This document shows positions 1 to 8,513 of a DNA stretch of 64,000 nucleotides, in pieces; position 1 is the stretch's first letter, and the number at the start of each line of letters is the position of its first letter. The stretch comes from Falcatimonas sp. MSJ-15 (GTDB lineage Bacteria; Bacillota; Clostridia; Lachnospirales; Lachnospiraceae): NCBI RefSeq assembly GCF_018918265.1, contig NZ_JAHLQC010000005.1:1-64000 (forward strand). The letters are read 5' to 3'. Position numbers and translations under genes: made by a program. Under the pieces are notes generated by a model. It was not told where the DNA came from and searched no databases. It was given only the letters and a program-made list of their open reading frames with translations.

Positions 1-84
1 ATAAAAAAGAGTTTGTGTGGCAAGTATAAGAATCTTGAGATATATTCTGAAGCAGAAAAAATTATAGGTGAAATGTTAAGTTAA
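1..84 (+). CDS. 3' end of an unidentified protein (cut by window edge)
   Basis: An open frame runs from the first base to TAA at 82-84 and encodes 27 residues ending in EKIIGEMLS. It has no start inside the window, so it is either the tail of a gene that begins upstream or a chance frame. Nothing in it is diagnostic. The DNA that follows contains only broken genes. Confidence 0.35.
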   Translation: MKKSLCGKYKNLEIYSEAEKIIGEMLS

Positions 85-118
85 GTGTTGTGCCAAGTTT
101 AAAATGAATTCTCTTTAG

Positions 119-310
119 GTCATCCGCAAGGATATAGAGTTTGTTCGTATATATAAAGAAATTCTGTATGCTTCAGACGGGATGCTTAAACATTGGTACA
201 GAACAGGAAATTATGATGTAACTGTTTTTGAGCAGGAGTATCTGGAAATGATAAATCATTGGGAAATGGTTTATGGAAAGGGGACGGAAAATGACAGAAA
301 ACAGTTATAA
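119..310 (+). pseudogene. Gene remnant without a start codon
   Basis: The frame is open from 119, just after a TAG, to TAA at 308-310 and reads like real protein sequence (HWYRTGNYDVTVFEQEYL). It has no plausible start with a ribosome binding site; the first ATG is at 182. Its end overlaps the start of the next broken gene. It could be the C-terminal part of a TetR-like regulator, but this is a weak guess from composition. Confidence 0.25.
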
Positions 311-629
311 GACACCTAGTGGCTGCATCCATTATTTTGTAAATATAATAGATAAACAAAAAAATACTTTAGTATTTTTACCTGGGCTTACAGCAGATCA
401 CAGGCTTTTTGAAAAGCAGATAGAATATTTTGAGAAAAAACAGAATGTGTTTGTATGGGATGCACCATCACATGCGTTATCAAGACCATTTACGAATAAT
501 TATAGTCTGTCTGACATGGCACAATGGCTTTGTGAAATTTTTATCTTCCTTAATGGCAGCAGTTGTCATATTAAGATCAAGCCTATTGAAAATTTTAAAT
601 ATTACCTTGAGAGTAAAATGAAAATATAG
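291..629 (+). pseudogene. Truncated alpha/beta hydrolase
   Basis: The ATG at 291 follows a GGGG-type ribosome binding site. About the first 80 residues resemble the N-terminus of an alpha/beta hydrolase: a strand leading into LVFLPGLTADHRLF (oxyanion-loop region), then VFVWDAPSHALS and YSLSDMAQWL. The frame then changes character and stops near 113 residues, before the nucleophile-elbow serine and the rest of the fold, whereas family members are normally 230-300 residues. The replacement tail coincides with a 48 bp repeat (601-648) that recurs at 8365-8412. This looks like a gene cut by rearrangement. Confidence 0.6.
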
Positions 630-648
630 TATAAATTAATGTAAAAGC
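601..648. repeat. Direct repeat, left copy of a 48 bp pair
   Basis: 45 of 48 bases match 8365-8412, in the same orientation. It forms the 3' end of the broken hydrolase and precedes the amidohydrolase. The two copies bracket about 7.7 kb of accessory genes. Confidence 0.8.
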
Positions 649-673
649 AAAAATTATAATAGGAGAGATTAAA

Positions 674-1522
674 GTGGAAGAGAAAAGACTAGATTGGTTT
701 ACTATACCGAAGATAGATGCACATATACATTTGATGCCGCAAGACGTGATAGAGGCAAATATAGGAGAGAAGTTTGCTGATTATGGTGATGTTAGTGAGT
801 ATATAAAATTAATGGATAAATATAATATTACTACAGCATTTATTATGCCATTTAATGATCCATATATGCTTTCGATGGACTTTACATTAGAGTCAGTTCA
901 TAGCAATCTCTATAATATGTGTAATATGAGTAATGGAAGGTTATATAGTTTTGCAGATATTGATATTAGAAAAAATCTAGATAAAAATATTTCAGAGTTA
1001 AATAAAATTATAAATAAAACGATGTTTTTAGGTATAAAAATTCATCCAACTAATACAGGATATCCAATTGATGGAGAGTATTATGATAAAATTTTTAAAT
1101 GGGCAAGTGATAATAACGTATTGGTAGAAATACATTCATACCCAAGGACACATATTAATGATGATGTATGTTCACCATCAAGAATTAAAAATGTAATAAA
1201 AAAATATAGTAATCTGAAAGTTTCGATAGCGCATATGGGTGGATTTCAATATGAACAATTATATGATATTAATGCATGTTTTAACATATCAGCTATTTTG
1301 CCAGATTATGTGAATGAATATGGCATAAAAAAGACTAATAATATATTGCGAGAGTTTGGTATTGAAAAACTTGTATTTGCAACAGATTATCCGGATAGTC
1401 GCAGTTTAAAACCTGATGAGATATATAATAAGTATTTTGATATACTTAATAAAATGGATTTTACATATGAGGAAGCTGAAAAAATATGCAGATATAATAT
1501 AATGAATATGATAAAAAGGTAA
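674..1522 (+). CDS. Amidohydrolase-family metal-dependent hydrolase
   Basis: A 282-residue protein of the amidohydrolase-2 type (TIM-barrel metal hydrolases). The N-terminal metal motif HIH is in KIDAHIHLMP, near residues 17-19. A second histidine block lies in GIKIHPTN and LVEIHSYPRTH, then SIAHMGG, and ATDYPDS near residue 240 supplies the conserved late Asp. Length is normal. It starts with GTG at 674 after AGGAGAG. Substrate cannot be read from sequence; relatives include decarboxylases and hydrolases of small cyclic or aromatic acids. It stands alone between a broken hydrolase and the ATPase/nuclease module. Confidence 0.8.
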   Translation: MEEKRLDWFTIPKIDAHIHLMPQDVIEANIGEKFADYGDVSEYIKLMDKYNITTAFIMPFNDPYMLSMDFTLESVHSNLYNMCNMSNGRLYSFADIDIRKNLDKNISELNKIINKTMFLGIKIHPTNTGYPIDGEYYDKIFKWASDNNVLVEIHSYPRTHINDDVCSPSRIKNVIKKYSNLKVSIAHMGGFQYEQLYDINACFNISAILPDYVNEYGIKKTNNILREFGIEKLVFATDYPDSRSLKPDEIYNKYFDILNKMDFTYEEAEKICRYNIMNMIKR

Positions 1523-1586
1523 CACATAAAGGATTTACTTTTGCCATAATAAAATGTCAACAATTTGGCAACCAAAAGGTTTATCT

Positions 1587-1639
1587 ATGATAAATTGTTA
1601 TAGAATTATAAATATGTTTTAGTAAAATATCACAAAAAA
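1587..1639. repeat. Direct repeat, left copy flanking the ATPase/GIY-YIG module
   Basis: About 52 bp beginning GATAAATTGT and ending CACAAAAAA. It recurs at 3819-3870 in the same orientation with a few substitutions and small gaps. The two copies sit immediately before and after the two-gene module at 1727-3822. Confidence 0.75.
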
Positions 1640-1726
1640 TAGTAATAGCTATTGATGCAAAGAAGATTTAGTGATAAAATAACATTACTAAAATTCGTGC
1701 AATGCACAAAAATAAGGAGCGATATT

Positions 1727-2980
1727 ATGGAGATTAAGAGAGAGTCCTACCTTGAACAGTTAAAGATAAGAAAAGATAATGGCATGATAAAGATTATTAC
1801 GGGAATTAGAAGGTGCGGCAAATCATTCCTGCTATTTGTGTTGTTTAAGAAATATTTATTGGAGAGCGGTGTAGATAATGACCACATTATTGAGATTGCC
1901 TTAGATGGTATTGAAAATGAGGAACTAAGAGATCCAAAGAAGTGCTATCAGTATATCAAGGATACAATGAAAGACGAGCAGAAATATTATCTACTTTTGG
2001 ATGAAGTACAGTTTATGCCACGATTTGAGGAAGTGTTGAACAGCTTGCTTCGTATCAGTAATATTGATGTATATGTGACTGGAAGTAATTCTAAATTTTT
2101 ATCAAGTGATATAGTAACAGAATTTAGAGGCAGGGGAGATGAGATAAGAATTTATCCCTTATCATTTGCCGAGTTCTATGCAGCTTTCGATGGGGATTAT
2201 GATGATGCTTGGGAAGAGTATATGATATATGGTGGATTGCCACAGGTGGCACAGTTTTCTGTAGAACGTCAAAAAGCTGAGTATCTGAAAAATATTTTCA
2301 CAAATGTTTATATTAAAGATGTAGTAGAGCGAAACAGGATTCAAAATGTTGATGAAATTGCTACTTTGGTTGATATTCTCGCTTCTGCAATAGGAGCACC
2401 AACCAATCCAACTAAAATATCAAATACCTTTAAAAGTGAACGGGGTATCAATTACAGTAATAAGACTATATCCAACCATATAGATTATCTTGCAGAAGCA
2501 TTTTTGATTTCTAAAGCGAATCGGTATGATATTAAAGGTAGGAAATATGTGGGGGCAAATCTGAAATACTATTTTTCAGATATAGGACTTAGAAATGCCA
2601 GACTGAATTTCAGGCAGCAGGAGCCTACTCATATTATGGAGAATATCGTGTATAACGAGTTGCTTATCAGAGGTTATAATGTGGATGTTGGTATAGTTGA
2701 TGTTTTTGCAAAGAATGGTGAAGGAAAGAGAATTCATAAGCAGTTAGAGGTTGATTTCGTAGTAAACCAGGGCAGTCAGAGATACTATATTCAAGTAGCG
2801 TATGATATGGCTTCTGAGGAAAAGCAGACACAGGAACTTAATTCATTTAGGAATATACCGGATTCATTTAAGAAGATTGTGATAGTAAATGGAACTAAAA
2901 AGCCGTGGAGGAATGATGAAGGCTTTGTAATTATGGGAATGAAGTATTTTCTGCTTAATGTGGATAGTTTAGAGTTTTAG
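1727..2980 (+). CDS. ATP-binding protein, AAA_14 plus DUF4143
   Basis: 417 residues from ATG 1727, which has AAGGAGCG eight bases upstream; a longer frame exists but lacks a good site. The N-terminal AAA domain has Walker A GIRRCGKS (near residue 22) and Walker B YYLLLDEVQ (near 90). The C-terminal DUF4143 region carries LEVDFVV, a PD-(D/E)XK-like motif. These widespread proteins are often mobile and multi-copy; their substrate is unknown. It is followed after 50 bp by the GIY-YIG gene. A fragment of a paralogue lies at 6319-6385. Confidence 0.85.
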   Translation: MEIKRESYLEQLKIRKDNGMIKIITGIRRCGKSFLLFVLFKKYLLESGVDNDHIIEIALDGIENEELRDPKKCYQYIKDTMKDEQKYYLLLDEVQFMPRFEEVLNSLLRISNIDVYVTGSNSKFLSSDIVTEFRGRGDEIRIYPLSFAEFYAAFDGDYDDAWEEYMIYGGLPQVAQFSVERQKAEYLKNIFTNVYIKDVVERNRIQNVDEIATLVDILASAIGAPTNPTKISNTFKSERGINYSNKTISNHIDYLAEAFLISKANRYDIKGRKYVGANLKYYFSDIGLRNARLNFRQQEPTHIMENIVYNELLIRGYNVDVGIVDVFAKNGEGKRIHKQLEVDFVVNQGSQRYYIQVAYDMASEEKQTQELNSFRNIPDSFKKIVIVNGTKKPWRNDEGFVIMGMKYFLLNVDSLEF

Positions 2981-3030
2981 TATGGAAGAAGATAATATAC
3001 TAGATTGTTCATTAGAATTAGGAGGAAAAG

Positions 3031-3822
3031 ATGGATAGATTTTCAGAAAAGAGCCTTCTTTCACTTGGAGATTATTATGTATATGGACTTATAGATCCTC
3101 GCAATAAGCAAATCTTCTATATTGGAAAGGGTACAAAAAACAGAGTGTTTGAACACGAGAAGGAAAGCAAAGGCAGCCCTGAAAGCGAGAAACTAAAACT
3201 TAAGACAATATCAGAAATCAAGGATGCCGGACTTGAAGTTCAAAAGATTATCATCAATTCAAATCTTACTGAGGAAGAGGCATTTGCTGCAGAGGCATCA
3301 TTAATTAATGCCTTTAATTATGTCAGCGATGCCAGACTAACTAATATAGTTGCCGGACATCATTCTACAGAGGCATTATCAGTTGATGAATACGAAAGAA
3401 TATATGGTGCAGTTGAACTTGAAGAAAAAGATATCAAGCACAGAATTCTTGTTATAAAAATAAACAGGCTTTACCAAAGAGATATGGACGAGAAAGTATT
3501 ATATGATGCTGTTCGTGGTGTCTGGAGAGCATCAAAAGAAAAAGTAAAGAAAATTGAGTATGTTTTCGGTGTTTACAATGCTTTGATTGTTGCTGTATAT
3601 AAGCCATCAGAGTGGTTTGTCTGTAAAGAGGCAAAGGACAAACTTCCAAGACAGGATATCGTTCTTACACCAAACAATGAAAACAGAGTGTTCTTCGTAG
3701 ATGAAAGATACGAACAGGGACTTCCACTTGATGAGAATGAAGAGTTCTATTTGGGAAAGTCGATAGCCAGATTGAAACTTAATCAATCGGCACAAAATCC
3801 GATTACATATTTGAATTTATGA
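3031..3822 (+). CDS. GIY-YIG (LEM-3-like) nuclease-domain protein
   Basis: 263 residues. The N-terminal 110 residues form a GIY-YIG fold: VYGLIDP (GIY strand), FYIGKGT (YIG strand), then an Arg within NRVFEHE and an AEASLINAFN helix carrying the catalytic-type Glu. The spacing resembles the LEM-3-like branch rather than UvrC. The remaining 150 residues are unassigned and may bind substrate. ATG 3031 has a strong GGAGG site. It sits 50 bp after the DUF4143 ATPase; both lie within ~50 bp direct repeats, suggesting a two-gene mobile module, possibly defensive. That role is inferred. Confidence 0.8.
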   Translation: MDRFSEKSLLSLGDYYVYGLIDPRNKQIFYIGKGTKNRVFEHEKESKGSPESEKLKLKTISEIKDAGLEVQKIIINSNLTEEEAFAAEASLINAFNYVSDARLTNIVAGHHSTEALSVDEYERIYGAVELEEKDIKHRILVIKINRLYQRDMDEKVLYDAVRGVWRASKEKVKKIEYVFGVYNALIVAVYKPSEWFVCKEAKDKLPRQDIVLTPNNENRVFFVDERYEQGLPLDENEEFYLGKSIARLKLNQSAQNPITYLNL

Positions 3823-3870
3823 TAAATTGTATAGAATTATAAACATCCTCTAGTAAAATGTCACAAAAAA
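3819..3870. repeat. Direct repeat, right copy flanking the ATPase/GIY-YIG module
   Basis: Matches 1587-1639 and overlaps the stop codon of the GIY-YIG gene, so this end of the module is sharply defined. Confidence 0.75.
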
Positions 3871-3890
3871 CAAACGCAGATTTTGTAATG

Positions 3891-3906
3891 GGTTATACGC
3901 TTAACC
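3891..3906. promoter_or_regulatory. Possible LacI-family operator upstream of its regulator
   Basis: GGTTATACGCTTAACC is an imperfect 16 bp dyad with the central CG typical of LacI/GalR operators. It lies 64 bp before the LacI-family gene at 3971, so autoregulation is plausible. No binding data can be inferred. Confidence 0.4.
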
Positions 3907-3970
3907 TTTGTAAATCCAACCTTTCTGTTGTACCATATAATTAGAATATCAGAAAAAAGGGGAGATTGAT

Positions 3971-4981
3971 ATGGCACAGAACAGGGTTAGAATAGCAGAT
4001 GTCGCAGATGCATTAGGTCTTAGTACAGCGACTGTCTCAAATGTGATTCATGGCAAAACAGAAAAGATTTCGGATGAGACGGTAAAACGTGTCCAGCAGG
4101 AGCTTGAACGCTCAGGGTATATTCCAAATATGGCAGGCATTCTGCTTGCAAGAAATAATTCAAGAATTATCGGAGTGGTGGTAAATGACCATGAAAAGTA
4201 TGAGGGCAGAGTTTTAGAGGATGGATTTGTGATGTCATCGTTTAATGCTCTTTCTCATGAGGTTAATGAAAAAGGATATTTTCTGATGATAAAAACGACA
4301 TCTGACATCAGAGAAATTCCGGTATTTGCATCCATGTGGAATATGGATGGGCTGATTTTGATGGGCTTTTGTGAAGCCGATTATGAGAAACTAAGAAACC
4401 AGATGAGAATATCATTTGTAGTGTATGATGGTTATTTTGAAAAATGTTCAAAGGTAGTCAATCTGGTAATCAATCATTATGACGGTGGTTATCAGGCAGG
4501 AAAATATTTAAAGGAGCTTGGACATAAAAAGGCATTGTGCATAGCAGATAATTTCATATGCATGGACAAAGAACGCATAGAGGGCTTTAGCAAAGCCTTT
4601 GAACCGGGAGAAACATTAAGATGGGAGATACCAAAGACCGAAAATGAAAGAATGAGCTTTTATGAAGGTAAATATGCATGGTTGTTAAAGAGTAATATTA
4701 CCGCTGTTTTTGCAGTGTCAGATTTTTATGCACTCGAATTTATGCGATTTTTGCAGGGAAAAGGTATACAGATTCCAAAGGATATCCAGATAATCGGTTT
4801 TGATGATAATATGGCAAGCAAGGAAAGCAATCCTTCTCTTACGACGATTCATCAGGATGCATCTCTTAGGGCAAAAACTGCAATCAAGTGTCTTGAGGCG
4901 ATGCGTGATGGGGCGGAGTGTGAAACTGAAATTGTATTACCGGTTGAATTAATAAAAAGAGAAAGTACGGGGGTGTTATAA
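3971..4981 (+). CDS. LacI/GalR-family transcriptional regulator
   Basis: 336 residues, normal length. The N-terminal LacI HTH reads VRIADVADALGLSTATVSNVIHG, with hinge helix IPNMAGILLARNNS near residue 55. A periplasmic-binding-protein-like effector domain follows, ending in IIGFDDNMASKESNPSLTTIHQD, a standard LacI-family signature. The site GGGGAG precedes ATG 3971. The stop overlaps the MATE start (TAATG), so the two are translationally coupled. The likely effector is a sugar or sugar-like ligand; the nearby dyads at 3891 and 6796 are candidate operators. Confidence 0.9.
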   Translation: MAQNRVRIADVADALGLSTATVSNVIHGKTEKISDETVKRVQQELERSGYIPNMAGILLARNNSRIIGVVVNDHEKYEGRVLEDGFVMSSFNALSHEVNEKGYFLMIKTTSDIREIPVFASMWNMDGLILMGFCEADYEKLRNQMRISFVVYDGYFEKCSKVVNLVINHYDGGYQAGKYLKELGHKKALCIADNFICMDKERIEGFSKAFEPGETLRWEIPKTENERMSFYEGKYAWLLKSNITAVFAVSDFYALEFMRFLQGKGIQIPKDIQIIGFDDNMASKESNPSLTTIHQDASLRAKTAIKCLEAMRDGAECETEIVLPVELIKRESTGVL

Positions 4982-6312
4982 TGTCAAAGTTTATGAAAAC
5001 ATTATGTAAAATAGCAATTCCTGTAACATTGCAAAGTATGCTGCAGGCATCATTTTCAATTGTTGACCAGATTATGATTGGCCAGTTAGGCGAAACTAAT
5101 ATATCAGCAGTTGGATTATGTGGAAATTTTTCACTTATTTTTTCGGTGGTAATTGGTGCAGTAAGCACAGTTGCGGGAATACTAATAGCACAGTTTATTG
5201 GTGCAGAAGATACAAAAGAGGCATGGCGCAGCTTTGATGTGAGCCTTATCTGTGGAATTATGATATCAGCATTGTTCCTCTTTGCAGCAGGTGGCTTTTC
5301 AACACAGATTCTTGGACTTTATACTAAGGATATGGGAATTATAAGTGCCGGTGCAATATACTTTAGAATTGTAGCATTCACATATATCCCAATGGCAGTC
5401 AGTAATATTTTATCCTCATGGCTTAGATGCAAGGAGCATGCAACTATACCATTTTTAGCAAGCTTTGGGGCAGTTATTGTAAATACAGGTCTTAATTATC
5501 TGCTGATATTTGGAAAATTCGGATTACCATGTATGGGAATAAAGGGAGCTGCGATTGCGACACTTATTTCACAGTTGTTTAATCTCATATTTATTGCCCT
5601 CGGATTTGTCTTATGTATCAGAAAAGATGGAGATAAACCAGTATGGTCATTGCATTTTAGTAAAATTACTATTAAGGATTATCTGATAATGATTATGCCG
5701 ATTTTAATCAGTGAATTTCTATGGAGTCTTGGACAAAATGTGGAGTCTGCTGTCTATGGGCACCTTGGAACATCAAACCTTGCGGCATATACACTTACAT
5801 CTCCTATACAGGGGCTTATCGTAGGAGCACTTAGCGGATTGTCGGCAGCTGCCGGTGTAATGGTCGGCAAGAGGCTTGGAAAAAAAGAATATGATGAGGC
5901 TTATACAGAATCGAAGAAGATAATGTATGCAGGCTTAGCCGGAGCGGTAGCCGTATCGACATTGCTCATTCTTCTTGCAGGAGTATATACCAGACTGTAT
6001 CGTGTAGATGGCAGCGTAAAAGAGCTTGGAAAGATACTGCTTATCGTATTTGCACTATATGCTCCGGTCAAGGTTGAGAATATGATACTTGGTGGCGGAA
6101 TTATAAGAAGTGGTGGTAATACAAAAATTATCATGGTGATTGATATTGTTGGCACATGGTGTATCGGAATTCCACTGTGTCTGCTTGCAGCGTATATATT
6201 TAAGTGGGGCATAGTTGGTGTGTATACACTGCTTACCACAGAAGAAATATTCAGATTGGTTGTATCGCTTGTTATTTTTAAGAGACGCAAGTGGATGATT
6301 AGTTTATCATAA
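4981..6312 (+). CDS. MATE-family multidrug/cation antiporter
   Basis: 443 residues with about 12 predicted membrane helices in two similar halves, the usual MATE layout. The N-terminus CKIAIPVTLQSMLQASFSIVDQIMIGQLGE matches the conserved first helix. It probably exports organic compounds in exchange for Na+ or H+. The one-base overlap with the LacI-type regulator suggests the regulator controls this exporter, an unusual partner for a LacI protein. Downstream is gene debris, so it is the last gene of its operon. Confidence 0.88.
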   Translation: MSKFMKTLCKIAIPVTLQSMLQASFSIVDQIMIGQLGETNISAVGLCGNFSLIFSVVIGAVSTVAGILIAQFIGAEDTKEAWRSFDVSLICGIMISALFLFAAGGFSTQILGLYTKDMGIISAGAIYFRIVAFTYIPMAVSNILSSWLRCKEHATIPFLASFGAVIVNTGLNYLLIFGKFGLPCMGIKGAAIATLISQLFNLIFIALGFVLCIRKDGDKPVWSLHFSKITIKDYLIMIMPILISEFLWSLGQNVESAVYGHLGTSNLAAYTLTSPIQGLIVGALSGLSAAAGVMVGKRLGKKEYDEAYTESKKIMYAGLAGAVAVSTLLILLAGVYTRLYRVDGSVKELGKILLIVFALYAPVKVENMILGGGIIRSGGNTKIIMVIDIVGTWCIGIPLCLLAAYIFKWGIVGVYTLLTTEEIFRLVVSLVIFKRRKWMISLS

Positions 6313-6318
6313 ATTAAT

Positions 6319-6465
6319 ATGGTGTTTAAGAAATACTTATTGGAGAATGGCGTAGATAATGAGCACATCAATGAAGTGAAGAAGATAGTGGGTGCTTTTT
6401 CATTTCTGCGGAAAGAAAAATGCACTAGGCATTGTACCAAGTGCATTTTCTTACTTTCCAAATAA
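6319..6465 (+). pseudogene. Fragment of a DUF4143-type ATPase gene
   Basis: The first ~17 residues (VFKKYLLENGVDNEHI) align with residues ~29-45 of the ATPase at 1727-2980 (VLFKKYLLESGVDNDHI), and the DNA is similarly close. The match ends near 6385 and the rest of the small frame reads into unrelated sequence. There is no Walker A. This is a broken copy left next to the MATE gene. Confidence 0.6.
6415..6450. terminator. Hairpin between converging gene remnants
   Basis: AAAAATGCACT and AAGTGCATTTTC form an approximately 11 bp stem around a 12-base loop. On the minus strand it lies just after the toxin-remnant stop and is a plausible terminator for that vanished gene. Confidence 0.4.
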
Positions 6466-6540
6466 ATCGCTGTGCGTTCCTGTTTGGGATAATGTTAAAT
6501 ATTTATAAATCAAATTGGAAACACAAAATTCCAGTTTGCC
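6451..6540 (-). pseudogene. C-terminal remnant of a YafQ/RelE-family toxin
   Basis: Read on the minus strand, the last 29 codons before TAA (6453-6451) end LIYKYLTLSQTGTHSDLFGK. The terminal RTGTHSDLF-like block is the hallmark C-terminus of YafQ-type mRNA interferases, and the IYK strand fits the preceding beta strand. Upstream sequence no longer resembles the family and no antitoxin is present. It is therefore a decayed toxin gene. Confidence 0.5.
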
Positions 6541-6795
6541 AAAATGACAACAGACAGGAAACCTAATATTTTTACACAAACCAAACAATAATGAAACATG
6601 GAAAAGGCGATTATTCCTATTTTGTGATAAGCAATTATCAACCTGTGATTGGTAAAATAGAGAAAATATTATAGATTGCTATTATAAACACAAGAGAAAC
6701 AATCATACATCAGTTTGTGAAAAATAGCTAAAAAGTTAATGATATAGAAGAGGAAATGATAAAAAATTAACGAAATTGCTTATTTTATAAAAAAG

Positions 6796-6809
6796 TGGAA
6801 ACGTTTCCA
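6796..6809. promoter_or_regulatory. Perfect palindrome: CRE or LacI-family operator
   Basis: TGGAAACGTTTCCA is a perfect 14 bp palindrome with the central CG of CcpA (CRE) and LacI-family sites. It lies immediately upstream of a -35 box (TTGAAA, 6810-6815) that pairs with TATAAT (6834-6839) at 18 bp spacing. It would control the sugar symporter at 6939. An upstream-abutting site can mean activation or repression. Confidence 0.65.
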
Positions 6810-6839
6810 TTGAAATTATACCATTTTTTGTGCTATAAT
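6810..6839 (+). promoter_or_regulatory. Sigma-A promoter for the GPH symporter
   Basis: TTGAAA, 18 bp, TATAAT. The predicted transcript starts near 6846, leaving a leader of about 90 bases before ATG 6939. The promoter also shows that a longer reading frame beginning at 6795 cannot be the true gene start. Confidence 0.65.
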
Positions 6840-6938
6840 TCCATTCAATGTGGCATATGTCATAAAACTTTCGTTCCAATATATTTTGAAAAAAGAAAGT
6901 TTGAATGTAATTATGATGAAATATGGAGATTTAAAGAA

Positions 6939-8258
6939 ATGGGTAAAAGATTTAAGATGCGTCAGCGTTTTGGATACGGAGCTGCTGACATGGGAAGTAA
7001 TTTTGTATGGTCAATGATAACGACCTATCTTGCTGTATTTTATACAGATGTTGCTGGAATAGGTGCTGTTACAGTCGGAATGATTATGCTTATTTCCAAA
7101 TTTGTAGATGCATGTACAGATGTTATGATGGGAGTTATTGTTGATAGAACAAGAACCAGATGGGGAAAATGTAGACCATATTTTCTCTTTGGTGCGATTC
7201 CATTAGCATTTTTTGCAATTATAACTTTTTATATGCCGAATTTTGACAGCAATATGAAAAAAGTAATATATGCATTTGTTACTTTTAATCTGGTAAGTAC
7301 AGGATATACAATAGTAAATACACCATTGTCAGCGATTTTACCAAGTCTTACACATGATATGCATGAGCGTAATGTATTAGTTACATTCAGAATGATTATG
7401 GCAGCAATTGGAGGTTTTTGCGTAACAACATTTGCGACACCGATTATCAATAAATTTGGCGGTAATAGTAATGCAGATAGCTATTGTTATACAATGATTG
7501 TATTTGCAGTGATAGCAGTTGTATTATTTTTATTTGCATTTATGAATACAAAAGAGTCAGAAGAATCAGTCAAAGCAGAAAAAGTAACATTCAGACAGGG
7601 AATTAAAGCAGTAAATGGTCAATATATATTGTTCATTATAATTATGTTTGTATTTATGCTTGGTTTTGCAGTAAAACAGGCCGGAGTAGTATATTATTAT
7701 ACTTATGTAGCTGAAAGAGTAGATCTTATTCCTATTCAGGCAGCAGTAACATCTATATCAATGATTGCAAGTCAGGCAAGTCTTCCAATGCTTGTTAGTA
7801 GAGTTGGAAAGAAAAAATGTATGTATATTATGGCAGGAATAGCATTTATTGGAAATGTTGTTTTTATATTCTCACTTAATAATGTGATATTACTGATTGT
7901 CGGAACAGCACTTGTCTGGTCAGCTTTAGGATTCCTTATGGGAATGAGATTTTCACTTTTAGCAGATGTTGTTGATTATTGTGAATTAAAATCTGGAATT
8001 CAGGCAGCAGGAATACTTTCTTCACTTGATAGTTTTGTGGCAAAACTTACATTTGGATTGAATGTAACATTGTTTACAGCACTTATGAGTCTTGGTGGAT
8101 ATGTTCCTAATCAGCAACAGACAGATACTGAAAAGCTCTTTATTAATATTGGATTTATTGGAATACCAGTGTTATGCCTTATTGTAATGGTTGTGTTATT
8201 ACACTTTTTTAAAGTAGAAGAACTTTTGGAAAAATATAGAACAAAAGAAGAAAAGTAA
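6939..8258 (+). CDS. GPH-family sugar:cation symporter (MelB-like)
   Basis: 439 residues from ATG 6939, chosen because the promoter lies inside the longer frame and GGAG sits ten bases upstream. About 12 membrane helices are present. The GPH signature is visible: FGYGAADMGSNFVW at the N-terminus, DACTDVMMGVIVDRTRTRWGKCRPYFL (cation/sugar loop) and LADVVDYCELKSG near residue 345. It imports a glycoside or oligosaccharide coupled to Na+ or H+. No glycosidase is adjacent, which is unusual because GPH genes often sit beside one. The 14 bp palindrome upstream suggests carbon-source control. Confidence 0.87.
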   Translation: MGKRFKMRQRFGYGAADMGSNFVWSMITTYLAVFYTDVAGIGAVTVGMIMLISKFVDACTDVMMGVIVDRTRTRWGKCRPYFLFGAIPLAFFAIITFYMPNFDSNMKKVIYAFVTFNLVSTGYTIVNTPLSAILPSLTHDMHERNVLVTFRMIMAAIGGFCVTTFATPIINKFGGNSNADSYCYTMIVFAVIAVVLFLFAFMNTKESEESVKAEKVTFRQGIKAVNGQYILFIIIMFVFMLGFAVKQAGVVYYYTYVAERVDLIPIQAAVTSISMIASQASLPMLVSRVGKKKCMYIMAGIAFIGNVVFIFSLNNVILLIVGTALVWSALGFLMGMRFSLLADVVDYCELKSGIQAAGILSSLDSFVAKLTFGLNVTLFTALMSLGGYVPNQQQTDTEKLFINIGFIGIPVLCLIVMVVLLHFFKVEELLEKYRTKEEK

Positions 8259-8275
8259 TATAAAGTTTATATATT

Positions 8276-8310
8276 AGGGACTTCATTCTTAGAGAGTGAA
8301 GTCTCTTTTA
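8276..8310 (+). terminator. Terminator after the GPH symporter
   Basis: AGGGACTTCA pairs with TGAAGTCTCT, followed by TTTTATTA. It is correctly placed 18 bp after the stop. Confidence 0.8.
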
Positions 8311-8364
8311 TTATAAATTAGTGGCGAAAAGCCAACAGGCAAGCCTATAGGAGTAGTTATAAAA

Positions 8365-8412
8365 ATTACCTTGAGAGTAGAATAAAAATATAGTATAAAT
8401 TAATATAAAAGC
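8365..8412. repeat. Direct repeat, right copy of a 48 bp pair
   Basis: 45 of 48 bases match 601-648. It closes the accessory block; the genes to its right look like ordinary chromosomal genes. Confidence 0.8.
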
Positions 8413-8513
8413 ATTAAACATTAATCTGTTTTTAATCTTTCTTATAGTTTTCTTTTAAGAAGATATATTACACTAGTACCATCAGATGACAGACAGGCAT
8501 AAGACAGACATAC

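Noticed and set aside
6795..6938. N-terminal 48-residue extension of the GPH symporter
   Set aside because: The predicted promoter and operator lie inside it and the residues do not fit the family.
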